Assembly: GCF_900141755.1 (NCBI RefSeq)
Contig: NZ_LT670844.1
Coordinates: 3,410,001-3,474,000, forward strand
Reading direction: 5' to 3'
Source: Bradyrhizobium lablabi
GTDB taxonomy: Bacteria > Pseudomonadota > Alphaproteobacteria > Rhizobiales > Xanthobacteraceae
DNA length: 64,000 nucleotides
The notes under the pieces are model-generated. The model ran no database searches. It was not told the origin of the DNA and saw nothing but the letters and a program-made list of their open reading frames with translations. The translations under genes were made by a program, and so were the position numbers. Of the stretch, positions 17,531 through 26,932 are shown in pieces. How positions within the stretch are numbered: position 1 is the stretch's first letter; the number at the start of each line of letters is the position of its first letter.

Positions 17531-18265
17531 CTATTCTTTCGCCCGCGCCTCATCCGCCAGTCTGATCAACATCTTCCGCAACGCTCCCGGCCCGGTCACC
17601 CGCTCCGGAAAATCAAGCCGCAAGGTTTTGCTACCGGCCGCCAGATCGATCCCGTCGGGATCGCAGCCGGTGCAGCGCCAGTCTCCAGGGTCCGCACCGA
17701 GCAGCCTGGTCGCATAGAGGTTAGTCGCGTCGCGATGATCTGCGTTCATGTGGTCGACGGCGCCCTGCTCGGCTTCCAGCAGCGCCCCGGCATCGGAAAT
17801 GTCGGTCAGGAATTTCTCCGGCTTGAGGTCAACGATCCGCCCGAAACCCGCCACCAGATGCGCGCCGGACGGCCTGATCCGAAAAAAGGCAAAATCCTTG
17901 AACTCCACAAAGGCTTCCGCGGACGGGTGGGCGTTGAGGTAGCGCCGGCGCAGGATCGCCGCGTCATCGCCGCTGGCCTCCTCTGCATGCCCCGCCAGCA
18001 TGATCCGCGATCCCTCCAGCGGATCGCCCTCGGCACGCTCGTCCAGCATCAGCGAGACCCTGGGGTCGGCGAGCAGATTTTTCGTATGCAGCGCCAGGCG
18101 CGAAATCAGCAGTATCGGGGAACCGTCGGGATGGCTCGCGACATTAACCAATGAGCAATAGGGGTCGCCGGAACCCGCCATCAGCGTGGCCAGGGCCCCC
18201 TGGCGGCTTTTGCGCAACAGCGACCGGGCGAGCCGGCCAGGGTCAAAATCAGCGGTGGGCTGCAT
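17531..18265 (-). CDS. HugZ-like pyridoxamine-phosphate-oxidase-fold protein
   Basis: 244-residue cytosolic protein with two domains. The N-terminal split beta-barrel (about 10-150, PNPOx-like) has GALATLMAGSGDPYCSLVNVASHPDGSP and ISRLALHTKNLLADPRVSLML. A C-terminal DUF2470 domain follows (about 160-240) with AVDHMNADHRDA. This architecture is that of HugZ/HutZ-type heme-utilisation proteins and related flavin-binding proteins. Whether it binds heme or FMN cannot be decided here; no heme-uptake genes are nearby. It is 44 bases upstream of the TPR-CHAT gene on the same strand and may be co-transcribed with it. Divergent from chvI. Confidence 0.85.
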   Translation of the reverse strand: MQPTADFDPGRLARSLLRKSRQGALATLMAGSGDPYCSLVNVASHPDGSPILLISRLALHTKNLLADPRVSLMLDERAEGDPLEGSRIMLAGHAEEASGDDAAILRRRYLNAHPSAEAFVEFKDFAFFRIRPSGAHLVAGFGRIVDLKPEKFLTDISDAGALLEAEQGAVDHMNADHRDATNLYATRLLGADPGDWRCTGCDPDGIDLAAGSKTLRLDFPERVTGPGALRKMLIRLADEARAKE

Positions 18266-18484
18266 GGGTCATTTCCGTACATCTCATTGCAAAAATAGGG
18301 CTTTTCGAGGCCGTGCTGATCTTCTATACAGGCGGCGAACCCATGGTTCGTATGGGGCTTCGGGAACTCGGTCACACTTGCGCCCAGCTTGCATTGCTCG
18401 GTGACCAGGCTCAAAGCCATTTTATGCGGCGCATCGCTGGATTGCTCGCCGTTTCAGCCAACCTTAGTTTCTGAAAGCAGGCTC

Positions 18485-19186
18485 ATGCCCACAATCGCCT
18501 TGGTCGACGACGACCGCAACATCCTCACCTCGGTCTCGATCGCGCTTGAAGCCGAAGGCTATCGCATCATGACCTACACGGATGGTGCCTCCGCGCTCGA
18601 CGGCTTCCGCACCTCACCGCCGGATCTCGCGATCCTCGATATCAAGATGCCGCGTATGGACGGCATGGAGACGCTGCGGCGGCTGCGCCAAAAATCCGAC
18701 CTGCCGGTGATCTTTCTCACCTCCAAGGACGAGGAGATCGACGAATTGTTCGGCCTCAAAATGGGCGCCGACGATTTCATCCGCAAGCCGTTCTCGCAGC
18801 GGCTGTTGGTCGAGCGCGTGAAAGCCGTGCTGCGCCGCGCGGCGCCGAAGGATCCGACCGCCGTTCCAAAGGAAACCGATGCCAAGGCGCTCGACCGCGG
18901 ATTGCTGCGGATGGATCCGGAGCGCCACACCTGCACCTGGAAGAACGAGCCGGTGACGTTGACGGTGACCGAGTTTCTGATCCTGCAGGCGCTGGCGACG
19001 CGCCCGGGCGTGGTGAAAAGCCGCAATGCATTGATGGATGCCGCCTATGACGATCAGGTCTATGTCGACGACCGCACCATCGACAGCCACATCAAGCGGC
19101 TGCGCAAGAAATTCAAGGTGGTGGACGACGATTTCGAGATGATCGAAACCCTGTACGGCGTGGGCTACCGTTTCAAGGAAACCTGA
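18485..19186 (+). CDS. chvI: Two-component response regulator ChvI
   Basis: OmpR/PhoB-family response regulator of 233 residues. The receiver domain (1-120) has the acidic pocket D8-D10, phospho-acceptor D52 in [11 protein letters not shown] and the conserved lysine in FLTSKD. The C-terminal winged helix (about 135-230) contains [16 protein letters not shown] and [16 protein letters not shown], ending GVGYRF. ChvI with ChvG controls envelope, exopolysaccharide and acid/host-signal responses in rhizobia and Agrobacterium. The start is the ATG at 18485 ([10 protein letters not shown]); the frame upstream of it is not conserved. chvG follows after about 137 bases. Confidence 0.95.
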   Translation: MPTIALVDDDRNILTSVSIALEAEGYRIMTYTDGASALDGFRTSPPDLAILDIKMPRMDGMETLRRLRQKSDLPVIFLTSKDEEIDELFGLKMGADDFIRKPFSQRLLVERVKAVLRRAAPKDPTAVPKETDAKALDRGLLRMDPERHTCTWKNEPVTLTVTEFLILQALATRPGVVKSRNALMDAAYDDQVYVDDRTIDSHIKRLRKKFKVVDDDFEMIETLYGVGYRFKET

Positions 19187-19323
19187 TAGCTAAGGAAACT
19201 TGATTTGCCCGGCATTGACAGGCCGCATTGTTAACTGACGCCGCGGCCGGTCTGGGATAGGATGACAAGGCGCGGGGGCGCGCCTCCCCAAGATGCAATC
19301 GAAACAACCGGCAGTTTTGGCCA

Positions 19324-21129
19324 TTGCTTGATCGAACGCAGCCTGATCCAAGCCTGAATACCGAGGGCGCCTCACAAGCCCTGGTTCTGGACAACTATGC
19401 CGTCGAAAGCCCACAGGTCGCGGGCTGGCGGCCGCTCGGCTGGCTGAGCCGCGCCGGACAATTCTTTTTCGCGCTCAGCTTCTCGAGCCTCACCCGCCGC
19501 ATCGTTTCCTTGAACCTCGCCGGCCTGGTCGCGCTGGTGGCGAGCGTGCTCTATCTCTCGCAATTCCGCGCCGGCCTGATCGACGCGCGGGCGCAGAGCC
19601 TTCTGGTGCAGGGCGAGATCATCGCCGGCGCCATCGCGGCGTCGGCTACCGTCCAGACCAATACCATCACCATCGATCCCGACCGCTTGCTCGACCTCAA
19701 GCCCGGCGAGACTTATGGCGCGCCGGATGAATATTCCGGGCTCGATTTCCCGATCAATCCGGAGCGCGTCGCACCGGTGTTGCGTACCCTTATCTCGCCG
19801 ACCAAGACCCGCGCCCGCATCTACGATCCCAACGGCGGATTGATCCTCGACAGCCGCAATCTGGAAAACGTGCTGCGCTTCGAATTGCCGCCGCCCTCGG
19901 CGCAGAAGCCGGGGATTGCCGAGCGCGCGATGATCGCGGTCCGCACCTGGCTCAACCGCGGCGACCTGCCGCTCTATCGCGAACTCGGACCCGAGAACGG
20001 CAACGGCTATGAGGAAGTCGCGGACTCGCTGAAAGGCCAGAAGCGCAGCATGGTCCGCGTCAACTCCCGTGGCGAGGTGATCGTCTCGGTCGCAGTCCCG
20101 GTGCAGCGCGGGCGTGCCATCCATGGTGCCTTGATGCTCTCGACCCAGGGCGACGACATCGACCATATGGTCACCGTCGAGCGGCTGGCGATCTTGAAAG
20201 TCGGCGGCGTCGCTTCGGCGGTCATGATCGTGCTGTCGCTGCTGCTGGCGAGCACCATCGCAGGTCCGGTGCGCAGGCTCGCCGACAGCGCCGAGCGCGT
20301 CCGCCGCCGCATCAAGACCCGCGTCGAAATTCCGGATTTCACCCGCCGCCGCGACGAGATCGGCCATCTCTCCGGCGCGCTGCGCGACATGACGGATGCG
20401 CTCTATAACCGCATCGAGGCGATCGAAACATTCGCCGCCGACGTCGCCCATGAACTAAAGAACCCGCTGACCTCGCTGCGTTCCGCGGTCGAGACGCTGC
20501 CGCTGGCGCGCAACGAGAATAGCCGCGCGCGGCTGCTCGAGGTGATCGAGCACGACGTCAAACGGCTCGACCGGCTGATCTCGGACATTTCCGACGCCAG
20601 CCGGCTCGACGCCGAACTGCAGCGGCAGGATGTGATGCCGGTCGATCTGCGCCGCCTGCTGAACACCCTGACCACGGTCGCCAACGAGACAAGGCTCGGC
20701 CACGACATTGCCGTCGAAGTCCGCTTCGAAGGTCGCAGCCTCAACGACACCTTCTCGGTGCCGGGCCATGATTCGCGGCTCGGACAGGTGATCTCCAACC
20801 TGCTGGTCAACGCCCAGTCCTTCTCCGATGCCGGCGGCAATGTGCGCATCATCTGCCGCCGCGTCCGCTCGGAAATCGAAATCATCATCGATGATGACGG
20901 GCCGGGGATTCGCGAGGATGCGCTGGAGAAAATCTTCGAGCGCTTCTACACCGACCGGCCGCATCAGGGCTTTGGGCAGAATTCCGGATTGGGGCTGTCA
21001 ATCTCGAAGCAGATCATCGAGGCACATGGCGGGCGGATCTGGGCGGAGAACCGCGCAGGTCCGCTGAATGCCGACGGCGAGCCCACGGTCGCGGGCGCGC
21101 GCTTTGTGGTCAGGCTGCCCTCCCCATGA
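19324..21129 (+). CDS. chvG: Sensor histidine kinase ChvG
   Basis: 601-residue inner-membrane sensor kinase, partner of ChvI. A cytoplasmic N-tail is followed by membrane helix 1 (about 58-80, VSLNLAGLVALVASVLYL), a large periplasmic sensor domain (about 80-290), helix 2 (about 292-315), a HAMP region, and the dimerisation domain with H376 in DVAHELKNPLTSL. The ATPase domain has the N box (ISNLLVNAQSF), DDDGPGI and GLGLSISKQI. In relatives ChvG is held off by the periplasmic inhibitor ExoR; no exoR is in the window. The TTG at 19324 is tentative; later starts in the N-tail are possible. Its end overlaps hprK by 4 bases. Confidence 0.95.
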   Translation: MLDRTQPDPSLNTEGASQALVLDNYAVESPQVAGWRPLGWLSRAGQFFFALSFSSLTRRIVSLNLAGLVALVASVLYLSQFRAGLIDARAQSLLVQGEIIAGAIAASATVQTNTITIDPDRLLDLKPGETYGAPDEYSGLDFPINPERVAPVLRTLISPTKTRARIYDPNGGLILDSRNLENVLRFELPPPSAQKPGIAERAMIAVRTWLNRGDLPLYRELGPENGNGYEEVADSLKGQKRSMVRVNSRGEVIVSVAVPVQRGRAIHGALMLSTQGDDIDHMVTVERLAILKVGGVASAVMIVLSLLLASTIAGPVRRLADSAERVRRRIKTRVEIPDFTRRRDEIGHLSGALRDMTDALYNRIEAIETFAADVAHELKNPLTSLRSAVETLPLARNENSRARLLEVIEHDVKRLDRLISDISDASRLDAELQRQDVMPVDLRRLLNTLTTVANETRLGHDIAVEVRFEGRSLNDTFSVPGHDSRLGQVISNLLVNAQSFSDAGGNVRIICRRVRSEIEIIIDDDGPGIREDALEKIFERFYTDRPHQGFGQNSGLGLSISKQIIEAHGGRIWAENRAGPLNADGEPTVAGARFVVRLPSP

Positions 21130-21650
21130 ATGCCGGCGCTGCCAGCGTCCATGCCTCAGCGGTGAAGGTTGGAAATCGTGCGGTGCTGATCCGCGGGCCG
21201 TCGGGCGCCGGCAAGTCGCGTCTCGCCTTCGACCTCATCCTCGCCGGCCGCGCCGGACAGGTTCCGGAGGCCGTGCTGGTCGGCGATGACCGTGTCCATC
21301 TCGACACAGCTGACGGAAAACTTGTGGTCAGCCCGGCTCCCGAATTGGCCGGACTGATCGAGATCAGAGGGCTCGGCATCCATCGTTGCGCCTTTATTGA
21401 TGAGGCGATTGTGGACTTGGTGGTCGATCTTCAGGCAGCCGACGCCGAGCGCATGCCGCCTCGGGACGCGCTGCTCACCCGCATTTCCGGTGTTATAGTA
21501 CCTCGAATCCCCGTCGGGACGGGCTATTCGGCCCTTCCGCTGGTCGTGGCGGCCCTGACAATGACCGCAATTTCATCTTCCGCCCAACCCGCGGGCGATT
21601 GCCCGAAGGGAATTGGTAACCATATCAGCCCCACTATCGCCACAGAATAA
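21126..21650 (+). CDS. hprK: HPr kinase/phosphorylase, short alphaproteobacterial form
   Basis: 174-residue protein containing only the catalytic domain; Bacillus-type HprK has about 310 residues. The P-loop GPSGAGKS spans residues 24-31, followed by VLVGDDRVHL and the HprK signature region IEIRGLGI. HprK phosphorylates a serine of HPr and removes it again, linking metabolic state to the regulatory PTS. It overlaps chvG (ATGA at 21126-21129), so both are translated together, as in other Rhizobiales. The C-terminal tail after about residue 140 is poorly conserved. The next gene starts 133 bases on. Confidence 0.92.
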   Translation: MNAGAASVHASAVKVGNRAVLIRGPSGAGKSRLAFDLILAGRAGQVPEAVLVGDDRVHLDTADGKLVVSPAPELAGLIEIRGLGIHRCAFIDEAIVDLVVDLQAADAERMPPRDALLTRISGVIVPRIPVGTGYSALPLVVAALTMTAISSSAQPAGDCPKGIGNHISPTIATE

Positions 21651-21783
21651 ACCGGCGCAGGCTCCCCTCTCTACCGCCAAATTTCCGGGAGAATCGCGAA
21701 GGTCCCCTCTTGCGCAGGGGCTCTGGATGGTCAAAGTGGCGCGTTCGTGCGGTGCACCAAAAAGCACCCGCGAGGAGTTTCCG

Positions 21784-22185
21784 ATGATTGGTCTAGTACT
21801 TGTGACCCATGGGCGCCTGGCCGACGAGTTCAAGGCGGCGCTCGAACATGTCATGGGCCCGCAAAAGCAAATCGAAGCTGTGACGATCGGAGCCGAGGAC
21901 GACTCCGATCTGTGTCGCAGCGACATCATTGAAGCGGTCAACCGCGTCGATAGTGGCGATGGCGTCGCCATCTTGACCGACATGTTCGGCGGCACGCCTT
22001 CCAATCTCGCGATCTCCTGCATGAGCCGTCCGAAGGTGGAAGTGCTCGCCGGAATCAATCTCCCCATGCTGGTCAAACTGGCAAAAGTTCGTGAAGAGCG
22101 CTCGCTGCCCGACGCGATCGCGATGGCCCAGGAAGCCGGCCGCAAATACGTCACCATTGCAAGCCGAGTTCTCGCCGGCAAATGA
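21784..22185 (+). CDS. manX: PTS EIIA component, mannose type (regulatory)
   Basis: 133-residue cytosolic EIIA-Man domain protein. The phosphorylated histidine is H9 in LVLVTHGRLADEF. The typical VAILTDMFGGTPSNLAI loop and the GINLPMLVKL segment follow. No EIIB or EIIC is encoded nearby, so it cannot transport sugar; in Rhizobiales it is the output of the nitrogen-type regulatory phosphorelay. The start is the ATG at 21784, with GAGGAG 5 bases upstream (GCGAGGAGTTTCCG). Its TGA overlaps the HPr start (ATGA, 22182-22185), indicating coupling. Confidence 0.93.
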   Translation: MIGLVLVTHGRLADEFKAALEHVMGPQKQIEAVTIGAEDDSDLCRSDIIEAVNRVDSGDGVAILTDMFGGTPSNLAISCMSRPKVEVLAGINLPMLVKLAKVREERSLPDAIAMAQEAGRKYVTIASRVLAGK

Positions 22186-22511
22186 GCGACGACGCCCCGT
22201 CGCCTGAGAACGAGGCCGGGCCGAGTGTCCCAACGGGCGCTGTTTCTCGCGAACTCCCGATCATCAACAAGCGCGGCCTGCATGCGCGCGCCTCCGCAAA
22301 ATTCGTGCAGATGGTCGAGCGCTTCAATGCGGAAGTCTGGGTGACCAAAGGCAGCGAAACCGTCGGCGGCACGTCGATCATGGGATTGATGATGCTCTCG
22401 GCCGGACCCGGCACCTCGATCACCGTCTCCGCCATCGGCCCCGACGCGCAAGCCGCCATCGACGCGATCACCGAACTGGTCGGCAGCAAGTTCAACGAAG
22501 AGAACACGTGA
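22182..22511 (+). CDS. ptsH: HPr phosphocarrier protein
   Basis: 109-residue HPr-family protein with an N-terminal extension of about 20 residues. The phosphoryl-accepting histidine is H34 in NKRGLHARASAKFV. The HprK target serine is S65 in GGTSIMGLMML. It carries phosphate from EI-Ntr (PtsP, not in the window) to EIIA and is modified by HprK from the same operon. In many Rhizobiales the next gene is ahcY; here a family B repeat and an unrelated glycosyltransferase follow instead. Confidence 0.95.
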   Translation: MSDDAPSPENEAGPSVPTGAVSRELPIINKRGLHARASAKFVQMVERFNAEVWVTKGSETVGGTSIMGLMMLSAGPGTSITVSAIGPDAQAAIDAITELVGSKFNEENT

Positions 22512-22544
22512 GGCTTAGAGATTGGAGCGTTGTGTCGCCGCGGC

Positions 22545-22740
22545 GATAGTGCGCTCCCTCGCCCCGCTCTTCGCGGGGAGAGGGTTGGGGTGAGGGGCTG
22601 TCGCCGCGTCAAGATAGAGGATTGTGGCAAGCCTCGTGCCCTGCCCCTCACCCGAAATTCGCTATCGCGAATTTCGACCTCTCCCCGCAAAAGAGCGGGG
22701 CGAGGTTAAGAAAAAGCCCGGCACGCGGGGCGAGGTAAGG
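22545..22740. repeat. Family B repeat, second copy
   Basis: GCTCCCTCGCCCCGCTCTTCGCGGGGAGAGGGTTGGGGTGAGGGGCTG matches 4736-4790 closely, and CCCCTCACCC follows. Additional arms AAATTCGC-TATC-GCGAATTT and CCTCTCCCCGC-AAAAGA-GCGGGGCGAGG form further hairpins. It separates ptsH from the convergent glycosyltransferase gene and could serve as a bidirectional terminator. Confidence 0.85.
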
Positions 22741-22754
22741 AAGCGCCGCATCCC

Positions 22755-24380
22755 CTACTTCGCCGGTGGCACAATATAAACTTTCCAGCCAATCGCGGGA
22801 CCCGGACGCCCCTTGAAGAAACGCTGCGTCGTGATCGCAAGCTGCTCGGCATCTTTGCCGTTCTCCTTCATCCAGGCCTCGCAGACCGGCAGCCGCCCGT
22901 CGGTTGTGTCGCAGATGCCGATAAAACCCAGCCGTTTTGCTTCCTCGAGCGAGGTCAGGCCCGACGACCAAAGTTCTCCCGGCGTGAACGGCGCCGGATG
23001 ATCGGGACTGTAAAACGTCATCGGCTCGCCCATTTCCGTGGTGCCGGCAACCACCGTCCATCGCGAATGAAAGCGGCTATGCCAGGCTTCGGTCAATTCG
23101 CGGGCTAGCTGCGAGCGCGCGCCATAGGTCGCGGCGCCGTTCGGATTGACCGCCAACTCTTCCACCGCGATGGTGGGTGAAGCCGCAAGCGTTGCGAGCG
23201 AGACGACGAGCCAGATCGCGGCGATACGAAACAGCGCAATTTTCTGAACCCGCAGCGACGGGATCGCGACCAGCGCCAAAGGCGTCAGGAAGAACAGCGA
23301 AATTCCCCAATCGGTCTTCATATAGACCGTGAATATCAGGCCGCCGAGCGGCGGCCCGATCGCGACAATCGACTGGATGATCCAGACGTTGAGTGCCTGC
23401 GAGAAATTGACGCTCTGATTGGCGCCGCGTGACCAGGCATGCGCGCACAACGCAGAGGGTTGCCGCACGAGTTTCAGCCACCATCGCGGCGTCCATGCCA
23501 GCGCAATCGCCGCCAGCGCCACGGGCAGAGCGAGCAGCGCCAGATTGTGGCCGATATAGCCGAGCACGAGTTGAAAGCTCTGCGCGCGGCTCGACAGGCC
23601 GTAGACGTCGCCGGCATAGGTCAGCGGCACGAAGTCGACGCTCCTGAGCCACACCAGATGCGGGATCATCGCAATGACGAGCGTCACAATCGCGACCCAG
23701 GGCGCCGGCGAGCGCAGGAATTTCAAGCGCTCGGGATGGATCAGCGCCGCAAGGCCAATGGCGCCGATCATGGTCAGCACCCAGTATTTCGTCATCAGCG
23801 CCAGCGCGCCGGCGAGGCCGAGCCACAGGCCGGCGCGGACGCTGCGTTTTTCAAACGCGTTCAGATAGGCCAGCACCACGAGCGGCAGCGTGACGAGCTG
23901 CAGCAGATCCGGATTGTATTTGAATCCCTTGAAATTGAAGATCGGGTAGAGTGCGAGCATCACCACGACAAAGAACGCGCGGCGGTAATCGACCACGCGC
24001 AGCGCAATCAGCCACGAGATCACAAGGCCGCAGCCGAGCGTCGCCATCGCCAATGCGTAAGTGGCCCAGTCGGCAACCGGAAACAGCTTGAACCAGAGGC
24101 CGGCGACCCAGCCCGCCAACGGCGGATGTTTGCCGTAGCCGAACTGGAACTTCTGGCCCCAGGCAAAGGCCTCCGCGACGTCCATATGGACGTCCTGCGC
24201 GGCTTTCAGATTGATCAAAATCAGGGTCCAGAGCACCGCATGGGCTGTGGCAAAGCCGATCACGAGCCACAGGCTCGCTTTGGGATCGCAGGCCGCGGCC
24301 GCAAGCCACGCCGCGAGCCGCCGGATGGTTGGCCTGCGGCGTCCCCGCGCGGCCGCGGGCAAAAATGAAGCAGTCGACAT
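22755..24380 (-). CDS. GT-C glycosyltransferase, family 39 / ArnT-like
   Basis: 541-residue polytopic inner-membrane protein with about 12 hydrophobic segments. The first periplasmic loop (about residues 60-95) carries the acidic [11 protein letters not shown] motif then KHPPLAGW, as in the catalytic loop of polyprenyl-phosphate sugar transferases (GT39, ArnT). The C-terminal part (about 400-541) is soluble and periplasmic, with [27 protein letters not shown] in its first half. It likely moves a sugar from a lipid carrier to an envelope acceptor; donor and acceptor are unknown. I start at the ATG at 24380 (MSTASFLPA); a start at 24410 is possible. Divergent from lepA. Confidence 0.85.
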   Translation of the reverse strand: MSTASFLPAAARGRRRPTIRRLAAWLAAAACDPKASLWLVIGFATAHAVLWTLILINLKAAQDVHMDVAEAFAWGQKFQFGYGKHPPLAGWVAGLWFKLFPVADWATYALAMATLGCGLVISWLIALRVVDYRRAFFVVVMLALYPIFNFKGFKYNPDLLQLVTLPLVVLAYLNAFEKRSVRAGLWLGLAGALALMTKYWVLTMIGAIGLAALIHPERLKFLRSPAPWVAIVTLVIAMIPHLVWLRSVDFVPLTYAGDVYGLSSRAQSFQLVLGYIGHNLALLALPVALAAIALAWTPRWWLKLVRQPSALCAHAWSRGANQSVNFSQALNVWIIQSIVAIGPPLGGLIFTVYMKTDWGISLFFLTPLALVAIPSLRVQKIALFRIAAIWLVVSLATLAASPTIAVEELAVNPNGAATYGARSQLARELTEAWHSRFHSRWTVVAGTTEMGEPMTFYSPDHPAPFTPGELWSSGLTSLEEAKRLGFIGICDTTDGRLPVCEAWMKENGKDAEQLAITTQRFFKGRPGPAIGWKVYIVPPAK

Positions 24381-24434
24381 GGGCCTCTGCGTAGCGCGTT
24401 TTCGGCGCAAGTGGAATCAGCTTGGCGTGAAGAA

Positions 24435-24452
24435 GCGCCGTTAAAACGGCGC
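24435..24452. promoter_or_regulatory. Inverted repeat before lepA
   Basis: GCGCCGTT AA AACGGCGC is a perfect 8-base inverted repeat in the 114-base gap between the divergent glycosyltransferase and lepA genes, 42 bases before the lepA ATG. It could be an operator for either gene or a leader hairpin; nothing else supports one over the other. Confidence 0.35.
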
Positions 24453-24494
24453 AATATGGTTGCCGCCCCGGGGCGCGAGTGCTATCTCGCGGCC

Positions 24495-26300
24495 ATGACA
24501 TCCATCCCTATTTCCAACATCCGCAACTTCGCCATTGTTGCGCATATCGACCATGGCAAATCGACGCTGGCCGACCGTCTGATCCAGACCACCGGCGGCC
24601 TGCAGGCGCGCGAGATGAAGGAACAGGTGCTCGATTCCATGGATATCGAGCGCGAGCGCGGCATCACCATCAAGGCGCAGACGGTGCGGCTGACCTACCC
24701 GGCCAAGGACGGCCAGACCTATACCCTCAACCTGATCGACACGCCCGGCCATGTCGACTTCGCCTATGAGGTTTCCCGCTCGCTCGCCGCCTGCGAGGGC
24801 TCGCTGCTCGTGGTCGATGCCAGCCAGGGCGTCGAGGCGCAGACGCTTGCCAACGTCTATCATGCGCTCGACGCCGGCCACGAGATCGTGCCGGTCTTGA
24901 ACAAGATCGACCTGCCGGCCGCCGAACCGGACCAGGTCAAGCGGCAGATCGAGGATGTGATCGGCATTGACGCGTCGGACGCGGTGATGATCTCGGCCAA
25001 AACCGGCCTCGGCATCGACGACGTGCTGGAAGCGATCGTGCACCGCCTGCCGGCGCCGAAGGGCGACCGCGAAGCGTCGCTGAAGGCGCTGCTGGTGGAT
25101 AGCTGGTACGACGTCTATCTCGGCGTCGTGGTGCTGGTACGCATCGTCGACGGCACGCTGAAAAAAGGCCAGCGCATCCGGATGATGGGCACCAACGCGG
25201 CCTACGACGTCGAGCGCGTCGGCTTCTTCACCCCAAAGATGCAGCAGAGCGAGGAGCTCGGCCCCGGCGAGATCGGTTTTATCACCGCCGCCATCAAGGA
25301 GGTCGCCGATACGCGAGTGGGCGATACCATCACCGACGACCGCAAGCCGGTCACCGACATGCTGCCCGGCTTCAAGCCGGCGATCCCGGTGGTGTTCTGC
25401 GGCCTGTTCCCGGTCGATGCCGACGATTTTGAAACCTTGCGCGCGGCAATGGGGAAATTGCGCCTCAACGACGCGAGTTTCTCGTTCGAAATGGAAACCT
25501 CGGCTGCATTGGGCTTCGGTTTCCGCTGCGGTTTTCTGGGGCTGCTGCATCTGGAAATCATCCAGGAACGGCTGCAGCGCGAATTCGATCTTAATTTGAT
25601 CGCGACCGCGCCGTCGGTGATCTACAAGATGCGCCTGACCGACGGCCAGGTGATCGAGATCCACAATCCGATCGACATGCCCGACGTCGTCAAGATCGCC
25701 GAGATCGAGGAGCCCTGGATCGAGGCCACCATTCTCACTCCCGACGAATATCTCGGCAGCGTGTTAAAACTTTGCCAGGACCGGCGCGGCTCGCAGAAGG
25801 AGCTGACTTATGTCGGCAACCGCGCGATGGTGAAATACGAGCTGCCGCTCAACGAGGTGGTGTTCGATTTCTACGATCGCCTGAAATCCGTGTCAAAAGG
25901 CTATGCCTCGTTCGACTATCATCTCACCGACTACAAGCCGGCCGACCTCGTCAAGATGCAGATCCTGGTCAACAACGAGCCGGTCGACGCGCTGTCGATG
26001 CTGGTGCACCGCCAGCGTGCCGAGGGCCGCGGCCGCGCCATGGTCGAGAAGATGAAGGAACTGATCCCGCCGCACATGTTCCAGATTCCGATCCAGGCCG
26101 CGATCGGCGGCAAGGTGATCGCGCGGGAAACCGTCCGCGCGCTGCGCAAGGACGTCACCGCAAAATGCTACGGCGGCGACATCACCCGCAAACGCAAGCT
26201 TCTGGAGAAGCAGAAGGAAGGCAAGAAGAAGATGCGGCAGTTCGGCAAGGTCGACATCCCGCAGGAGGCTTTTATTGCCGCGCTGAAGGTGGATAGCTGA
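24495..26300 (+). CDS. lepA: Elongation factor 4 (back-translocase)
   Basis: 601-residue ribosome-associated GTPase, the usual LepA length. G1 is [13 protein letters not shown] (residues about 16-28), the switch I region is [15 protein letters not shown]3 is DTPGHVDF, and G4 is NKIDLP. The EF4-specific C-terminal domain ends with [27 protein letters not shown]4 acts on stalled or mistranslocated ribosomes. The start is the ATG at 24495; the upstream frame from 24411 is noncoding spacer. It is monocistronic here, although in many bacteria lepA precedes lepB. Confidence 0.98.
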   Translation: MTSIPISNIRNFAIVAHIDHGKSTLADRLIQTTGGLQAREMKEQVLDSMDIERERGITIKAQTVRLTYPAKDGQTYTLNLIDTPGHVDFAYEVSRSLAACEGSLLVVDASQGVEAQTLANVYHALDAGHEIVPVLNKIDLPAAEPDQVKRQIEDVIGIDASDAVMISAKTGLGIDDVLEAIVHRLPAPKGDREASLKALLVDSWYDVYLGVVVLVRIVDGTLKKGQRIRMMGTNAAYDVERVGFFTPKMQQSEELGPGEIGFITAAIKEVADTRVGDTITDDRKPVTDMLPGFKPAIPVVFCGLFPVDADDFETLRAAMGKLRLNDASFSFEMETSAALGFGFRCGFLGLLHLEIIQERLQREFDLNLIATAPSVIYKMRLTDGQVIEIHNPIDMPDVVKIAEIEEPWIEATILTPDEYLGSVLKLCQDRRGSQKELTYVGNRAMVKYELPLNEVVFDFYDRLKSVSKGYASFDYHLTDYKPADLVKMQILVNNEPVDALSMLVHRQRAEGRGRAMVEKMKELIPPHMFQIPIQAAIGGKVIARETVRALRKDVTAKCYGGDITRKRKLLEKQKEGKKKMRQFGKVDIPQEAFIAALKVDS

Positions 26301-26411
26301 GGCTGGCTCGTCTTCAATCTTTTGTGCTGATTGAACCTAAGGGAGTGCCGACGGCACTATCCAGAATATGGATCACTCCCCCTCCCTCAAGCGGCACCAA
26401 GGAAAATCGTC

Positions 26412-26624
26412 ATGCGGAAAAGAAACTGGCGGCTGATCATCGCGGGCGCCGTGCTGCTGGGTTTTGCCGGCCTGTTCTTCCTGGCCATGCTGGGGATGGT
26501 ACCAAAGTCGAACGATCCAGCCGCGCTGATGAGCACGGTCGGCCAAGTCTCCGGCGCCGTCGTCGGGATCAGCATTGTCCTGATCGTCTTTGGCCTGATC
26601 GGCAAGAAGGTGCCGACCGGCTAG
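26412..26624 (+). CDS. Small membrane protein, 70 aa
   Basis: Not recognised. The ATG at 26412 (MRKRNWRLIIAG) gives a protein with two predicted helices: about residues 8-28 (LIIAGAVLLGFAGLFFLAMLG) and about 44-64 (VSGAVVGISIVLIVFGLIG), both short ends being basic. This hairpin topology is common in small inner-membrane proteins. A longer frame begins at 26331, but the added region is hydrophilic and lacks a ribosome-binding site. It follows lepA by about 110 bases and precedes the mazEF-type pair. Confidence 0.65.
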   Translation: MRKRNWRLIIAGAVLLGFAGLFFLAMLGMVPKSNDPAALMSTVGQVSGAVVGISIVLIVFGLIGKKVPTG

Positions 26625-26648
26625 TACCCGGCGGCCGGCAGATCTCGC

Positions 26649-26690
26649 AAATCCAAATGATTGGATTTCCGAGCGTAACATGTTACGCTC
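26649..26690. promoter_or_regulatory. Tandem operator palindromes of the mazEF-type operon
   Basis: Two adjacent inverted repeats end 5 bases before the antitoxin ATG. The first is AAATCCAA-ATGA-TTGGATTT (26649-26668). The second is the perfect 20-base palindrome GAGCGTAACATGTTACGCTC (26671-26690). This arrangement fits autorepression by the antitoxin or the toxin-antitoxin complex. Confidence 0.65.
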
Positions 26691-26695
26691 GCGCC

Positions 26696-26932
26696 ATGGC
26701 CACCACCCCGAAAAAGTCAAAACCCCGAACCCCGAAGCAGCGCATGGCGTCGCGTCGCGAGCGGCTGCGCGCGCAAGGGCTGCGGCCGGTACAGCATTGG
26801 GTGCCCGATCTGCGCAATCCCAAGGTGCTCGCGGAAATCCGCCGTGAGATAAGGCTGATGGCGCAGCACCCGGAAAATGACGCGATTGACGATTGGCTTG
26901 ACGCTATCCGCGATCCGAAAGACTGGTCTTGA
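26696..26932 (+). CDS. mazE: MazE-type antitoxin
   Basis: 78-residue basic-then-acidic protein. Its N-terminal half (RTPKQRMASRRERLRAQGLRPVQHWVPD) matches the DUF3018-type antitoxin family found beside MazF toxins. The C-terminal acidic part (DAIDDWLDAIRDPKDWS) would be the toxin-binding tail. It is expected to neutralise MazF and repress its own promoter at the palindromes just upstream. The ATG at 26696 directly follows the operator. The stop overlaps the toxin start (TTGA, 26929-26932), which couples toxin to antitoxin synthesis. Confidence 0.88.
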   Translation: MATTPKKSKPRTPKQRMASRRERLRAQGLRPVQHWVPDLRNPKVLAEIRREIRLMAQHPENDAIDDWLDAIRDPKDWS

